Shown here: in pieces, positions 33,955 to 43,642 of the stretch
How positions within the stretch are numbered: position 1 is the first letter of the stretch
Layout of the letters: the number at the start of each line of letters is the position of its first letter
Origin: Verrucomicrobiota bacterium
GTDB lineage: Bacteria; Verrucomicrobiota; Verrucomicrobiia; Limisphaerales; JADJPG01
DNA length: 64,000 nt
Direction: 5' to 3'
NCBI GenBank assembly: GCA_016713365.1
Contig: JADJPG010000035.1
Span: 1-64,000 of the forward strand
Program-made: the position numbers and the translations under genes
Notes under the pieces: generated by a model
Seen by the model: the letters and a program-made list of their open reading frames with translations, nothing else
Told to the model about the DNA's origin: nothing
Databases searched by the model: none

Positions 33955-35280
33955 CTACTTCTGCGCGATATACATGTCGGTGCCGTCGAGGCGTTCGACA
34001 ATCATGTCCACCGTCTTCTCGATCGCGCCGAGGTTTTCGCGCACGACCCGAAGGGCGTTCATCCCGAGTGCGATGGCCTGATCGTTGTCGGACAGCAGCG
34101 TGGCGAAAGCTTCTTCGAGTCCCTTGGCATCGCGCACCTGAATGGCGCCGCGGCGTTCGACGAACGTTTTGGCGATGGCCTCGAAGTTCTGCATGTTCGG
34201 CCCGAAGATCATGGGCTTGCCGAGCGCGCCGGGTTCAATGGGATTTTGTCCGCCTTCGGCCGTGAGGCTCTTGCCGACGAAGATGACGTTGGCGTGTTGG
34301 TAGAAGAATTTGAGTTCGCCGGTGGTGTTCACCAGGAGGCAATCGACTTCGCCCGCCTGAAACTCGGATTTGGGTGTGACTTCCTTCCGGTAAACGAACT
34401 TCACGCCGTGCGCCGCGATGTCGCGGGCGGCTTCCTTGCCGCGTTCGAAGTGCCTCGGCACGACGATGAGGAAGAGTTTGGGGAAGCGCTGGCGGAGGCG
34501 CATGAAGACTTCGGCCAGGACGCCTTCTTCGCCGGCGTGTGTGCTGCCACCGATAATGACGGGCGCGTCTTTCGGCACGCCCAGCTGGGTGAGGAGGCGC
34601 GGAACGTCGATGGGGACGCGTTCTTCCAGCTTCGCGGCGTCGAATTTGAGGTTGCCGACGACGCGAATGCTTTCCGGCTGGCAGCCTAGTTCGCGGAGGC
34701 GGGCGGCGTCGGCGTCGTTCTGGCAGCCGACACCGGCGAATCCCGCAAAGAGCGGACGGAAGAGCAGTCCGAAGCGGCGGTAGCCGGCGAAGGATCGTTC
34801 GGAGAGCCGGGCGTTGACGAGGAAGGTGGGAACGCCGAGATCGTCGGCGGTCCAGAGAAAGTTCGGCCAAATCTCGGCCTCGACGAGCACTACAGCTTCC
34901 GGATGGATCGCCATGAACGCTCGGCGGACGCAGGCGCGGCGGTCAATGGGGTAATAGATTTTCTGGATGTGCGACGGGAGCTTCTTCTGCAGTTCCGCCA
35001 TGCCCGTGGTCGTGGTGGTGGAGACAACGATCTTCAGGTTCGGCATCCGGTTCTCCAACGCGGCGATGAGCTGGGTGGCGACGTTGACCTCGCCCACGCT
35101 GACGGCATGGATCCAAAGGACGTGCCGGTTGGTCATGGCCTGTTTGACCTTGGCGTTGAATTTGCCGAAGCGTTCGGAGAATCCCTCCTGCCAGTTCCCC
35201 CGCCGCCGCATGCGCACGAAGTAGTAGGGCGCGCTCAGGCAGAAGAAGATGATGAACAGGATGTTGTAGATCAGCCGCAT
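33955..35280 (-). CDS. waaA: 3-deoxy-D-manno-octulosonic acid (Kdo) transferase
   Basis: 441 residues. N-terminal membrane anchor (RLIYNILFIIFFCLSAPYYF), then the GT30 domain: WIHAVSVGEVNVATQLI, VEAEIWPNFLW (catalytic Glu region), CQNDADAARLRELG, IIGGSTHAGEEG, VPRHFERGKEAA and GGQNPIEPGALGKP. It attaches Kdo from CMP-Kdo to lipid A precursor at the inner membrane, so the cell makes a Kdo-containing LPS. Matches LpxD found at 44 kb. Full length. Confidence 0.94.
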   Translation of the reverse strand: MRLIYNILFIIFFCLSAPYYFVRMRRRGNWQEGFSERFGKFNAKVKQAMTNRHVLWIHAVSVGEVNVATQLIAALENRMPNLKIVVSTTTTTGMAELQKKLPSHIQKIYYPIDRRACVRRAFMAIHPEAVVLVEAEIWPNFLWTADDLGVPTFLVNARLSERSFAGYRRFGLLFRPLFAGFAGVGCQNDADAARLRELGCQPESIRVVGNLKFDAAKLEERVPIDVPRLLTQLGVPKDAPVIIGGSTHAGEEGVLAEVFMRLRQRFPKLFLIVVPRHFERGKEAARDIAAHGVKFVYRKEVTPKSEFQAGEVDCLLVNTTGELKFFYQHANVIFVGKSLTAEGGQNPIEPGALGKPMIFGPNMQNFEAIAKTFVERRGAIQVRDAKGLEEAFATLLSDNDQAIALGMNALRVVRENLGAIEKTVDMIVERLDGTDMYIAQK

Positions 35281-35409
35281 GGTTTCAGCGCATCAGTTGC
35301 TATATCAGCCGAAATACCCCCCGGCTGGCAAAAGAAAATCCCACGAGAGCGGCCTTAGATGCAATCAATCTCCCACCGGTGGCTCTGCGAATCGAACGCC
35401 CCGAGTTTG

Positions 35410-36488
35410 TCACAAGGCGGGTCCCAGCACGACGCGGAAGCCCACATCGTAGTTGCCGTGGATGGGGTTGCTGTCGGAGCGAACAGCCGAACGGCAATCC
35501 GCTGCGAAGCTTTGCCAGCCGCCGCCACGAATGACCTTGGGCGCGGTCTCAGCCGGACCAGCCGGGTCCGTGACGGCTCCACCGGGCAACGACTCAGCCC
35601 ACCAATCCGCGCACCATTCGAAGACGTTTCCGTGCATGTCGTGCAGTCCCCAGGCGTTCGGCGCATAGCTGCCTACCGGGGCGGTTTGTCCCAAAGCGAC
35701 CCCACTGGGATTGAGGCAATGATCCAATTCCTCGCCGCACGGCGGGTATTCGAAGTTCCCTTGGAAGTTGGCCATGCCCGACCTGAGTGCTTCGCCGTAA
35801 TGAACGGCGGTTGCGGTGCCGGCGCGACAAGCGTATTCCCACTCGGCCTCCGTCGGTAAACGATACACGTAGCCCGAGGGAAGGCGTCCAGCAGCGCGTT
35901 CCCGCTCCGTTACGGCATCGCAGTACGCCACGGCGTCATACCATTCCACCTGCTCGACCGGCCGGTTCGGATCGCCAACGAACTGGCTGGGGTTCCGGCC
36001 TACGACCGCTTCGAACTCGCCTTGGGTCACTTCATAACGGCCCATCCAAAACCCGCGACTGATCGTGACTTCCGTCTGTGGACCTTCGGTTGGGTAGCGG
36101 GCGGGTTCCGTTGCGGGGCTGCCCATCGTGAAACGGCCCGCCGGGATGTAGGCCATGTTCGTCCCGGGATTGAATCCCGACCAGAACGCGGCGAAGTAGA
36201 AGCGCTGACTTCGGTTCGCCGTTACCGGCAGCAATAGTTCGGCGATACCTGTGGGAAGATTGGTTTGGAGCGCCAAGGAGCGGTTCGTGGAGTCGGGGGA
36301 AAGCTGGGAAGCGGCGTAGATGAAGAGGGATCCAGCACCGGGAAGATTGCCAACGCGGGCTGTAACGCACCTTCCGCGGCCGCGGCGTGGAGGCTCAGCC
36401 CTTGCGCTAAAGCATCTTCTGCGGTCGCCACTAAGAATAGCGGCAATGCGGCAAGGAAAAGGACACGCGACGAAACGACGGTACGCAT
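35410..36488 (-). CDS. SUMF1/FGE-domain secreted protein (one frameshift in N-terminal part)
   Basis: The start at 36488 gives a signal peptide (MRTVVSSRVLFLAALPLFLV ... EDALA). After about 40 residues the frame must shift (between 36340 and 36385) to join LFIYAASQLSPDSTN and the domain. The domain is a formylglycine-generating-enzyme/sulfatase-modifying fold: MAYIPAGRFTMGSP, EVTQGEFEAVVG, RPVEQVEWYDAVAYCDAV, YRLPTEAEWEYACRAGT, WGLHDMHGNVFEWCADWW and VIRGGGWQSFAADCRSAVRS. The paired active-site Cys of true FGE (C-x4-C before the final RCA-ARS segment) is absent. It is therefore more likely a binding or non-FGE member, in the periplasm or outside. Confidence 0.8.
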
Positions 36489-36748
36489 AACTGTTCAAGG
36501 ATTTGGCGTCTGAGAGCGCCAGAGTAAACCACACTTGCACCGGTCCGGCAAGCGGCAGACCGGCTTTCGAGTGTTCTTAAACTCGCCGCGATTGCTCCTT
36601 CGACGCAGGCTGAAAGTCGCTCGGAGTAAAGGATTAGTATTTAGAAAGTCTGTGATTAGTAAAAGTGTGGTTCTGTGATATGTTGTGGCGTCGCCTATCT
36701 CAGCTGGCTCTTTCAAAATTCAACGGACGGAAAATCATCAGAGGAATT
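36489..36748 (+). other. Divergent intergenic region, AT-rich
   Basis: About 260 bases of lower GC content between the SUMF1-domain gene and a plus-strand lipoprotein gene. It should hold both promoters; AT-rich stretches around 36625-36680 are likely places, but no clear -35/-10 pair is assigned. Confidence 0.4.
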
Positions 36749-37330
36749 ATGAAGGCCTACGCCATGTGCTTGTTGTTTCTAGCCTTGGTAATCACTACCA
36801 CGGGATGCAAATCGTTGTTCTCATCCAGCGGCCAGCGGGCGCGCACTCCGTGGCAAAACTTCGATGAAGCGCAGGTCGCCTTCGACAAGGTTGTCCCTCA
36901 CAAAACCACCGTTGAAGAGTTGAAAGGGCTGGGGTTCGACCCCAACACCACGCCCAACATCAAGATTCTCACCTACCTCGACCTCATTCAGCGGTTCATT
37001 CCCAACTCCTCGATCAGCATGAAAGATCTGCAGCCGGATGTCCGGGCCTGTATCGAAGCGAAAGACTGCTGCCACGCGTACGAAATGGAACTCGATATGA
37101 CGGACAGCAAACGTTACGGGAACCTTGCGCTGGATGTGTTCGGATTCAATCGCAAGACCAAGACCACTGGGTGGCGGTTCAAAGCGCTCGTCATTGTGAA
37201 GGATGACGTTGTCGCCTACAAGATTCGCTCCGGTGAACCGAACGTGGATCGTCTCGAACAGAAAACCAAGCCGCTGGGTCCGTTGCAGGAGCTGGATAAT
37301 GTGGTCACGAAAGTCATCGGCGCCTTTTAA
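36749..37330 (+). CDS. Hypothetical lipoprotein
   Basis: 193 residues. The start is set by a strong GAGGA ribosome site and gives a lipoprotein signal (MCLLFLALVITTTGCK, lipobox TTGC). The mature part starts with a Ser-rich spacer and contains TPWQNFDEAQVAFDKVVPHK and TVEELKGLGFDPNTTPNIKI, which resembles SmpA/BamE-like short domains only in general layout. A later Cys pair (KDCCHA) may be structural. Function unknown; no operon partner (convergent with uvrC). Confidence 0.75.
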   Translation: MKAYAMCLLFLALVITTTGCKSLFSSSGQRARTPWQNFDEAQVAFDKVVPHKTTVEELKGLGFDPNTTPNIKILTYLDLIQRFIPNSSISMKDLQPDVRACIEAKDCCHAYEMELDMTDSKRYGNLALDVFGFNRKTKTTGWRFKALVIVKDDVVAYKIRSGEPNVDRLEQKTKPLGPLQELDNVVTKVIGAF

Positions 37331-37355
37331 TCGGCGAGGACATGAGACGCCTGAG

Positions 37356-38960
37356 TCAGCCGGACTTCTCGGGCGATGACCGTGCCTCCAGGAACGCCTT
37401 CAGCTCCGCGGCGGCCTTCCCACCAAATCCCGGTACCTCCGCAATCTGCTCCAGCGTCGCCGTTCGCAGGCGTTGCACGGAGCCAAACTTCTTCAGCAAC
37501 GCCGCTTTCCGCTGATCGCCGATTCCTGGAAACTCATCGAGGATGCTTTCGGAAATGCGCTTGATGCGAAGCTGCGCGTTGTAGGAATTTGCCACGCGAT
37601 GCGATTCATCTCGGACGCGTTGCAGCAGCTTCAGCGCGCCCGTGTCGTGGCTGAGTCGCAGTGGTTGGCTTTCACCGGGTCGGTAAATTTCTTCAAACTC
37701 TTTGGCGAGGCCGATGACCGCGACGCGGCTCAAGCCCAGTTTCGCGAGCTCGGCGCAGGCGGCGTTGAGCTGACCTTTGCCTCCATCGATTAGGATTAAG
37801 TCTGGCAGCGAAGGCGCGCCCGTATTCGGCTCCTTCGGCGCTTCGCGGGGCTTGGCGATCAAGGCGCGCAATTCCTCCACGATGGGCTTTCCAGCTTCAT
37901 CATCATCACCCGGAACGTCACCAGTCTGCTCGCGGAGCAGACGCGAATAGCGCCGGCGGATCGTCTCCGCCATGCAGGCGAAATCGTCCTGGCCCACGAC
38001 CGTCTTCATCTTGAACCGGCGGTAGTTCGCGCGATCCGGCCGGCCATTTTTGAAACTCACCATGGACGCCACGGCGAACGTTCCGCTGATGTTTGAGATG
38101 TCGAAACCCTCGATGCGCTGGGGCGCCGCGTTTAGCCCAAGCGCCCGGCCCAGCTCTTCCAAATCCCGTTGCGGATCGATGGCGAGCGGCAGTGTGTAAG
38201 GAATGCGCTCAAACTTCTCTGTGCGACGCGTGGTGCGCTTCAGGTCTGCGATTGCATCGCGCAATTGGGCGGCGCGTTCGTAGTCTTGAGCAATGGCGGC
38301 TTTCTTCATCTCCGCCTCCAGCTGGCCGGCGATCTCGTCGCACTGGCCGTCGAGAAAATCGCACGCGGCACGAACTTGTTCGAGATACTGGTCGCGGGTG
38401 ACGTTTCCAATGCACGGCGCCGTGCACCACTTCAGGTTTCCGTAAATGCAATGTTTGTAGTCGGATTCATTGGGCGTCAGTGGACGGCAGCCGCGCAGGT
38501 TGAACTGCCGGCGAACCATGGCCAGCGTGTTGCGCAACGCTCCGGAATGCGCGAAAGGCCCGAAGTAACGCGCACCGTCGTCCGTGCGCAGACGTGTCAG
38601 CGTGAAGCGTGGAATCGGATCGTGGAGGTTGACCTTGAGCAGGAGGTAGCGCTTGTCATCGCGGAAGCTGACATTGTAGCGGGGATGGAATTCCTTGATG
38701 AGCTTGCTCTCGAGCAACAGCGCTTCCGGCTCGCTCTTCACCACATGGACGTCGAGATCGTGAATCGCATCGACAAGCGCATTCAACTTCAGATCCCAAC
38801 CCATGCGGCGCGAGGGATGGAAATACTGGCTGACGCGCTTGCGGAGATCGCGCGCCTTGCCGACGTAGATGACCGTGCCGAAGCGGTCCTTCATGAGGTA
38901 TACGCCCGGCTTGTGAGGAAGCTGGCTGAGCTTGTTTCGGATGTGCTCGGTCGATGGCAC
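37356..38960 (-). CDS. uvrC: Excinuclease ABC subunit C
   Basis: 534 residues. Domains in order: GIY-YIG nuclease (about 12-95; KPGVYLMKDRFGTVIYVGKA), a Cys-containing region CRPLTPNESDYKHC, the UVR helix-hairpin (about 210-245; YERAAQLRDAIADLKR), the RNase-H-like nuclease (about 290-430; RIEGFDISNISGT, LILIDGGKGQLNAA with the catalytic Asp), and terminal helix-hairpin-helix motifs (DEFPGIGDQRKAALLKKFGS). It makes both incisions in nucleotide excision repair with UvrAB. About 60-70 residues shorter than the E. coli protein but all domains are present. Intact frame. Confidence 0.93.
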   Translation of the reverse strand: MPSTEHIRNKLSQLPHKPGVYLMKDRFGTVIYVGKARDLRKRVSQYFHPSRRMGWDLKLNALVDAIHDLDVHVVKSEPEALLLESKLIKEFHPRYNVSFRDDKRYLLLKVNLHDPIPRFTLTRLRTDDGARYFGPFAHSGALRNTLAMVRRQFNLRGCRPLTPNESDYKHCIYGNLKWCTAPCIGNVTRDQYLEQVRAACDFLDGQCDEIAGQLEAEMKKAAIAQDYERAAQLRDAIADLKRTTRRTEKFERIPYTLPLAIDPQRDLEELGRALGLNAAPQRIEGFDISNISGTFAVASMVSFKNGRPDRANYRRFKMKTVVGQDDFACMAETIRRRYSRLLREQTGDVPGDDDEAGKPIVEELRALIAKPREAPKEPNTGAPSLPDLILIDGGKGQLNAACAELAKLGLSRVAVIGLAKEFEEIYRPGESQPLRLSHDTGALKLLQRVRDESHRVANSYNAQLRIKRISESILDEFPGIGDQRKAALLKKFGSVQRLRTATLEQIAEVPGFGGKAAAELKAFLEARSSPEKSG

Positions 38961-39009
38961 GTTTCAGTTGTGCCAAAGCCGGGGAGGCTTAGGAAGCGTC
39001 GAGCGCTTC

Positions 39010-40846
39010 TTATTCTTCCACGAACTTCAGCACGCGCTTCTTTTCGGAGCGCTTGCGGGCGTTCTCATCGAGCACTTTTTTGCGCAAGCGGAGGTTCTTC
39101 GGCGTGGCTTCGACGTATTCGTCCACGTCGATGTATTCCAAGCGCGCGTTCCAGCGAGAGCTTGAGCGGGGCGTTGAGCTGGATGCCCTTGCCGTCGCCC
39201 TGCGAACGCATGTTGGTGAGGCGTTTCTCCTTCACCGGGTTCACCGGGATGTCGTTCTCGCGGGCGTTTTCGCCGACGATCATGCCGACGTAAACCTGGT
39301 CGCCCGGTTCAATCATCAAGCGACCGCGTTCCTGCACCATGTTCAGCGCGTAAGAGGTCGCTTCGCCGCCGTCCATCGAGACGAGCGAACCGTTCTTGCG
39401 CGCAGCAATTTCGCCGCGGTCTTCGCCGTATTCGTGGAAGAGATGGCTCATCACGCCCATGCCCTTGGTCGAGTTGACCAGGTCGGTTTCGAAGCCGATC
39501 AGGCCGCGCATCGGCACCAGCGCCTCGACGGAGACGACGTTGCCGACGTGGTTCATGTTCGTGATCTGCGCCTTGCGGTTGGAGAGGTTCTCCATGATGG
39601 CGCCGAGGTTTTCGTTCGGCACTTCGACGAAGAGCTTTTCAATCGGCTCCAGAGGTTCGCCGTTCGGACCCTTTTTCCACAGCACTTCCGGGCGGGAGAC
39701 GAGCACTTCGTGGCCTTCGCGGCGCATCTGCTCGACGAGGATGGCGATCTGCATTTCGCCACGGCCGGAGACGGCAAAAATCTTCGGGTCGCTCGTCTGT
39801 GCGATGCGCAGGGCGACGTTGGTGCGGATTTCCTTCACGAGACGATCCCAGATGTGACGGGCGGTGACGAGCTTGCCGTCCAGTCCGGCGAGAGGGCCGT
39901 CGTTCACGGCGAATTCCATCTGAATGGTCGGCGGATCAATCGGGATGTAGGGCAGTCCGGCGCGCAGTTCGGAATCACAGATCGTTTCACCGATAAACAC
40001 GTCCTCGAAGCCGGTGAGGCCGACGATGTCGCCGGCGTGCGCTTCTTGAATCTCGATCCGCTTCATGCCCTCGAAGTGGTAGATCATTGTGATCTTGCCC
40101 TTGGTGATCTTGCCGTGACCGTGGCGGCAAATCGCCGGGTCACCCACCTTCACCTTGCCTTCGACGATTTTGCCGAAGGCGATACGACCGAGGTAATCGG
40201 AATAATCCAAGTTCGCGACCAGCACTTGGAAGCCTTCGCCAGCCTTCGCGCGCGGCGGCGGGATGTGCTTCACAATGGCGTCGAAGAGCGGCTCCATCGT
40301 GCCGGAGACGTGGTCGAGTTCCACCTTGGCGTAGCCGGCCTTGGCCGAGCAATAGATGAACGGGAAGTCGAGCTGCTCATCGGTCGCGTTGAGCGACATG
40401 AACAGTTAGAAGACCGCATCCAGCACCTTCTTGGGCGTGGCGTTTTCGCGGTCGATCTTGTTGATGACGACGATGGGCTTGGCGCCGGCTTCGAGGGCCT
40501 TGCGCAGCACGAAGCGCGTCTGAGCCTGTGGGCCTTCGGCGGAATCCACGACGAGCAGCACGCCGTCGATCATGTTCATGATGCGCTCCACCTCGCCGCC
40601 GAAGTCCGCGTGTCCGGGGGTGTCCACGATGTTGATGTGGTAATTCTTGTACTTGAAGGCCGCGTTCTTGGCTCGGATCGTGATGCCTTTCTCGCGCTCG
40701 AGATCCATCGAGTCCATCAGGCGTTCCACATGGGTTTCTGCCTGGTTGGCGCGGAAGGTGCCGGACTGTTTGAGGAGGCAGTCGACCAGCGTGGTCTTGC
40801 CGTGGTCAACGTGCGCGATGATCGCGATGTTTCGGATGTGCTGCAT
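39010..40846 (-). pseudogene. typA: Translational GTPase TypA/BipA, interrupted by a stop and a frameshift
   Basis: Ribosome-associated GTPase. First part (40406-40846): IIAHVDHGKTTLVDCLLKQS (P-loop), DTPGHADFGGEVER (switch II), VVINKIDRENA (NKxD). A stop TAA at 40406-40408 (minus strand) falls where the frame expects Glu. The same frame continues LF-MSLNATDEQLDFPFIYCS. The second part has the beta-barrel and C-terminal domains (GRGEMQIAILVEQMRREGHE; MSHLFHEYGEDRGE). One extra A in AA at 39140-39141 (plus-strand bases) shifts the end; without it the protein ends YIDVDEYVEATPKNLRLRKK ... KFVEE with stop 39010-39012. A one-base nonsense (GAA to TAA) plus one indel in a conserved gene suggest sequence errors, but they would inactivate the gene if true. 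Confidence 0.85.
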
Positions 40847-40876
40847 AAAATCTATCTTTCTACGATTCGAGCCGCG

Positions 40877-40905
40877 TAATCTGGGCTTTTGCTGGAAAAG
40901 GTCAA
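40877..40905 (-). promoter_or_regulatory. Candidate typA promoter
   Basis: Minus-strand TTGACC at 40905-40900, a 17-base spacer, and AGATTA at 40882-40877, about 30 bases before the start codon. The -35 is good, the -10 is poor. Confidence 0.32.
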
Positions 40906-40964
40906 GCTCCAGTCTTGGCGAGGAAAAGGGGGAACTCGATTTGAAACGGAGGAACCGCGGCTGA

Positions 40965-42641
40965 CTAGGCGGCTTCGCCCGTGCGTGCGCCGCCTTTTTT
41001 CAGGCAATGGCTGAGGTAGGGCAGAAGCTGCTTCTTGCGGGAAACCACGCCGGCCAGCTCGAAGACGCGTTCCTCGACCAGCGGATAGTCGATGTGCTTG
41101 AGGAAGGTTTTGGCGCCGGTGACCAGCAGCAGCGAGCTGTTGCTGACGACATCCGTCACGAGCAGGGCGGAGAAATAATAGTTCTTCTTGGCACGATACC
41201 GTTCCAGCGCGGACATCACCTCGTCTTTGCGCTTCCAGAACTGTTCGAAACCAAGCTCTTCGATCTGCGCCACGCTGAACACCACATGCTGTTCCTGGAA
41301 CTCTTTGCAGTCCGCGAGGATGGCGTCCGCCGCCGGAAGGGAGGTCAGGACGGACCCGGAGGTGAACAGCTTTTCGGTGAACTTCGCGGCGTCGACACCG
41401 GACAGCTCCTCCAGCTTCTTCAGGATCTGCGCATCGCGCTCCGTCGTCGTGGGTGAAGTCAGGTTGAGGGTGTCGCTGACGAGTCCGGCGAGCAGTAGGC
41501 CAGCGATGGACTTCGGCAGTTCAACCTGATACCGGAAGAAACAATCCGCCACGATCGTGCTGGTGGAGCCGACGGGTTCGTTGCGGAAGAGAATAGGCTG
41601 TGTGGTCGTCAACGCGCCCAGGCGGTGATGGTCGATGATTTCCACGATGTCGACCTGCTCCGCGCCCTGCACCGCCTGCGAGAGTTCGTTGTGATCCACG
41701 AGGATCAACTGGCGGTTTACCTTCTTCAGGAAGTCCGACTTCGAAAGAATCCCGATCGTGTGATTGTGATCGTCGAGAACCGGGAACGCCTGGAAGTTCG
41801 AGGCGGCGGCAACGGCTTCGATGCTCCCCAGCGGCTCGTCGTGCCGAAACGCCAGGAAGCGATCGTGAATCATGTGCTGCACCGTGATCGCCGAGCGACA
41901 GAGCATTGCCGTGGTGGTCGTGTCGTGCGGTGACAACAGCAGCGTGACACCTTGTTTCGCCGCGAAATCCGTCATGGAAGGAGACACGGGCAGCCCGCCG
42001 GTGACGATGACCATGCGCACTTTTTCGCGGATGGCGAGATCCTGAATCTCCAGCCGGTCGCCGACGACTACGATCAACTTCTCCTTGGGATAATCGGCGA
42101 ATCGCTTGAAGAACGACTCCATGCCCATCGCGCCGATCATCAGGATCAAATCCTCCTCGCGGTCCACGTCGGAACCAAAAACAATCTTCGCATCCAGCAC
42201 GCGCGCGAGGTTGTTGACGGACGCCAGCACCCGGCGCGATTCCATCAATCGCCCCGGTGCCGGCAGGAAAAACTTCATCATCTTGAAGACCGAGAGAAGC
42301 CCCTTGCAAACGCCGTCTCCCGTGAGCACCGGCAGCACCCGGATGTTCTTCTCGTCCATCACCCCGAGAGCGTGCGCCACGGTCTCGTTCGGAGTGACGC
42401 TGACGACGCTGGATGCCATCACGTCGCGAACCTTCGGCGACACGTCGGCCACGAACCGCGGTGCGGGAACACCGAAGGATTCGAGCACGAAATCGATGCG
42501 ATCATTCGTGTCGCCACATCGTGCTGCTTCGGCGTGAGGCGAACCGGTCCGGCGCTTGAACTCCGCGTAGCCGATGGCCGAGCAAATCGCATCCGTGTCC
42601 GGATTGCGGTGCCCGATGACCAGTAATTCGCTGTCGCTCAT
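40965..42641 (-). CDS. ppaC: Manganese-dependent (family II) inorganic pyrophosphatase with CBS and DRTGG domains
   Basis: 558 residues. DHH catalytic domain split by a regulatory insert: VIGHRNPDTDAICSAIGYAE at the N-terminus, then CBS1 (about 70-130; VRDVMASSVVSVTPNETV), a DRTGG domain (about 130-250; LVVVGDRLEIQDLAI-type region), CBS2 (about 250-310), then VDHNELSQAV and EIIDHHRLGALTTTQP. The DHHA2 C-terminal domain completes the active site. Such CBS-PPases are inhibited by AMP/ADP and activated by ATP. It hydrolyses PPi in the cytoplasm. Divergent from parA with an 82-base gap. Confidence 0.92.
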   Translation of the reverse strand: MSDSELLVIGHRNPDTDAICSAIGYAEFKRRTGSPHAEAARCGDTNDRIDFVLESFGVPAPRFVADVSPKVRDVMASSVVSVTPNETVAHALGVMDEKNIRVLPVLTGDGVCKGLLSVFKMMKFFLPAPGRLMESRRVLASVNNLARVLDAKIVFGSDVDREEDLILMIGAMGMESFFKRFADYPKEKLIVVVGDRLEIQDLAIREKVRMVIVTGGLPVSPSMTDFAAKQGVTLLLSPHDTTTTAMLCRSAITVQHMIHDRFLAFRHDEPLGSIEAVAAASNFQAFPVLDDHNHTIGILSKSDFLKKVNRQLILVDHNELSQAVQGAEQVDIVEIIDHHRLGALTTTQPILFRNEPVGSTSTIVADCFFRYQVELPKSIAGLLLAGLVSDTLNLTSPTTTERDAQILKKLEELSGVDAAKFTEKLFTSGSVLTSLPAADAILADCKEFQEQHVVFSVAQIEELGFEQFWKRKDEVMSALERYRAKKNYYFSALLVTDVVSNSSLLLVTGAKTFLKHIDYPLVEERVFELAGVVSRKKQLLPYLSHCLKKGGARTGEAA

Positions 42642-42723
42642 TGTGCTCTGAAGTAGCCTGCAACTCTATCGGCTGCAACTTGATTCCTTGAAGTCAGCAT
42701 CGCGCTCCCCTTAAATCGCGGAC

Positions 42724-43500
42724 GTGCCGACCCGTGTCATTGCTGTCGCCAACCAAAAAGGCGGCGTGGGAAAAACCACCACCGCCGTGAATCTCGCTGC
42801 CTGCCTGGCTGCAGCGGGTCAACGTGTGCTCCTTTTCGACCTCGATCCTCAGGCGAACGCGACCAGCGGCGTCGGCCTCGAGAAGATCGAAGGAGCGAGC
42901 TGTTACCGTACGCTGCTCGGCGAAGGCGCCCTCCTCGACAAGGTGCAGAAGACTGCTTTCGAGCGCCTGGAAATCATCCCGAGCGAAGTCGATCTTTGCG
43001 GCGCCGACCTTGAACTCGCCCGCACCGAGAACCATCTCCACCGGGTTAAACAGGCGCTGCAACCAGTGGTTCAGAGCGGCCGCTTCGACGTTATTGTCAT
43101 GGACTGCCCGCCCTCGCTTGGCGTGCTCACCTTGAACGCCTTCGCCGCGGCGGACTGCCTGCTTGTGCCGCTCCAGTGTGAATACTACGCGCTCGAAGGT
43201 ATCTCGATGATCACGCGCCTGCTGAATCAACTGCGTGACACGGGAGTGAACCCGACGCTTGAGCTCATCGGTGTGGTGATGACCATGTTCGACAGCCGCA
43301 CGAATCTCTCCCATCAAGTCACCGGGGAAGTCCGCCAGCACTTTGGAGATGTGGTCTTCGAAACGGTGATTCCTCGAACCACCCGCCTTGCGGAAGCACC
43401 GAGCTTCGGCAAACCCATCATCCACTACGACAAATACAGCGCCGGTGCGGCCGCCTACGAACTCCTCGCGCAGGATTTGTTGAAGCGGCTGAAGCCCTAG
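42724..43500 (+). CDS. parA: ParA/Soj-family chromosome partition ATPase
   Basis: 258 residues. Deviant Walker A ANQKGGVGKTTTAVNLA with the signature Lys, DLDPQANATSGVG, and Walker B-like VIVMDCPPSLG. TLNAFAAADCLLVPLQCEYY and IPRTTRLAEAPSFGKPI are as in chromosomal ParA. The start is GTG at 42724, giving MPTRVIAVANQ. No parB or parS-like repeat was recognised in the window, and tRNA-Gln follows. Family certain, role as chromosome ParA likely. Confidence 0.92.
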   Translation: MPTRVIAVANQKGGVGKTTTAVNLAACLAAAGQRVLLFDLDPQANATSGVGLEKIEGASCYRTLLGEGALLDKVQKTAFERLEIIPSEVDLCGADLELARTENHLHRVKQALQPVVQSGRFDVIVMDCPPSLGVLTLNAFAAADCLLVPLQCEYYALEGISMITRLLNQLRDTGVNPTLELIGVVMTMFDSRTNLSHQVTGEVRQHFGDVVFETVIPRTTRLAEAPSFGKPIIHYDKYSAGAAAYELLAQDLLKRLKP

Positions 43501-43519
43501 TTCCAGAGAATAATTTTCT

Positions 43520-43547
43520 TTGCACAAGCTTCCCTGTTCGGTAGCTT
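43520..43547 (+). promoter_or_regulatory. Candidate promoter for tRNA-Gln
   Basis: TTGCAC at 43520-43525, a 16-base spacer, and TAGCTT at 43542-43547. The predicted start is near 43554, five bases before the tRNA. Position and spacing are good, the -10 is weak. Confidence 0.42.
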
Positions 43548-43558
43548 TTCCACCGGTC

Positions 43559-43632
43559 TGTCCGATGGTGTAATGGTAGCACAAGGCTCTTTGGAGGCCT
43601 TTGTCATGGTTCGAATCCATGTCGGACAGCCA
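43559..43632 (+). tRNA. trnQ: tRNA-Gln (TTG anticodon)
   Basis: 74 bases including encoded CCA. The acceptor stem is TGTCCGA (43559-43565) with TCGGACA (43622-43628), discriminator G, CCA 43630-43632. The anticodon stem AGGCT/GGCCT (one G-T pair) has loop CTTTGGA and anticodon TTG at 43591-43593. T arm CATGG-TTCGAAT-CCATG. The D arm is GTGTAATGGTAGCAC. Fits all cloverleaf rules. Confidence 0.93.
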
Positions 43633-43642
43633 ACTCAAGGCG

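Noticed and set aside
39053..40879. 608-residue plus-strand open frame opposite typA
   Set aside because: It mirrors the codon bias of typA on the other strand; the sequence is His/Asp/Val/Ala-rich with no fold motif and no start context.
42724..43632. parA plus tRNA as mark of an integrated plasmid or island
   Set aside because: No integrase, attachment repeat of the tRNA 3' end, or mobility gene was found nearby; flanks are core genes.
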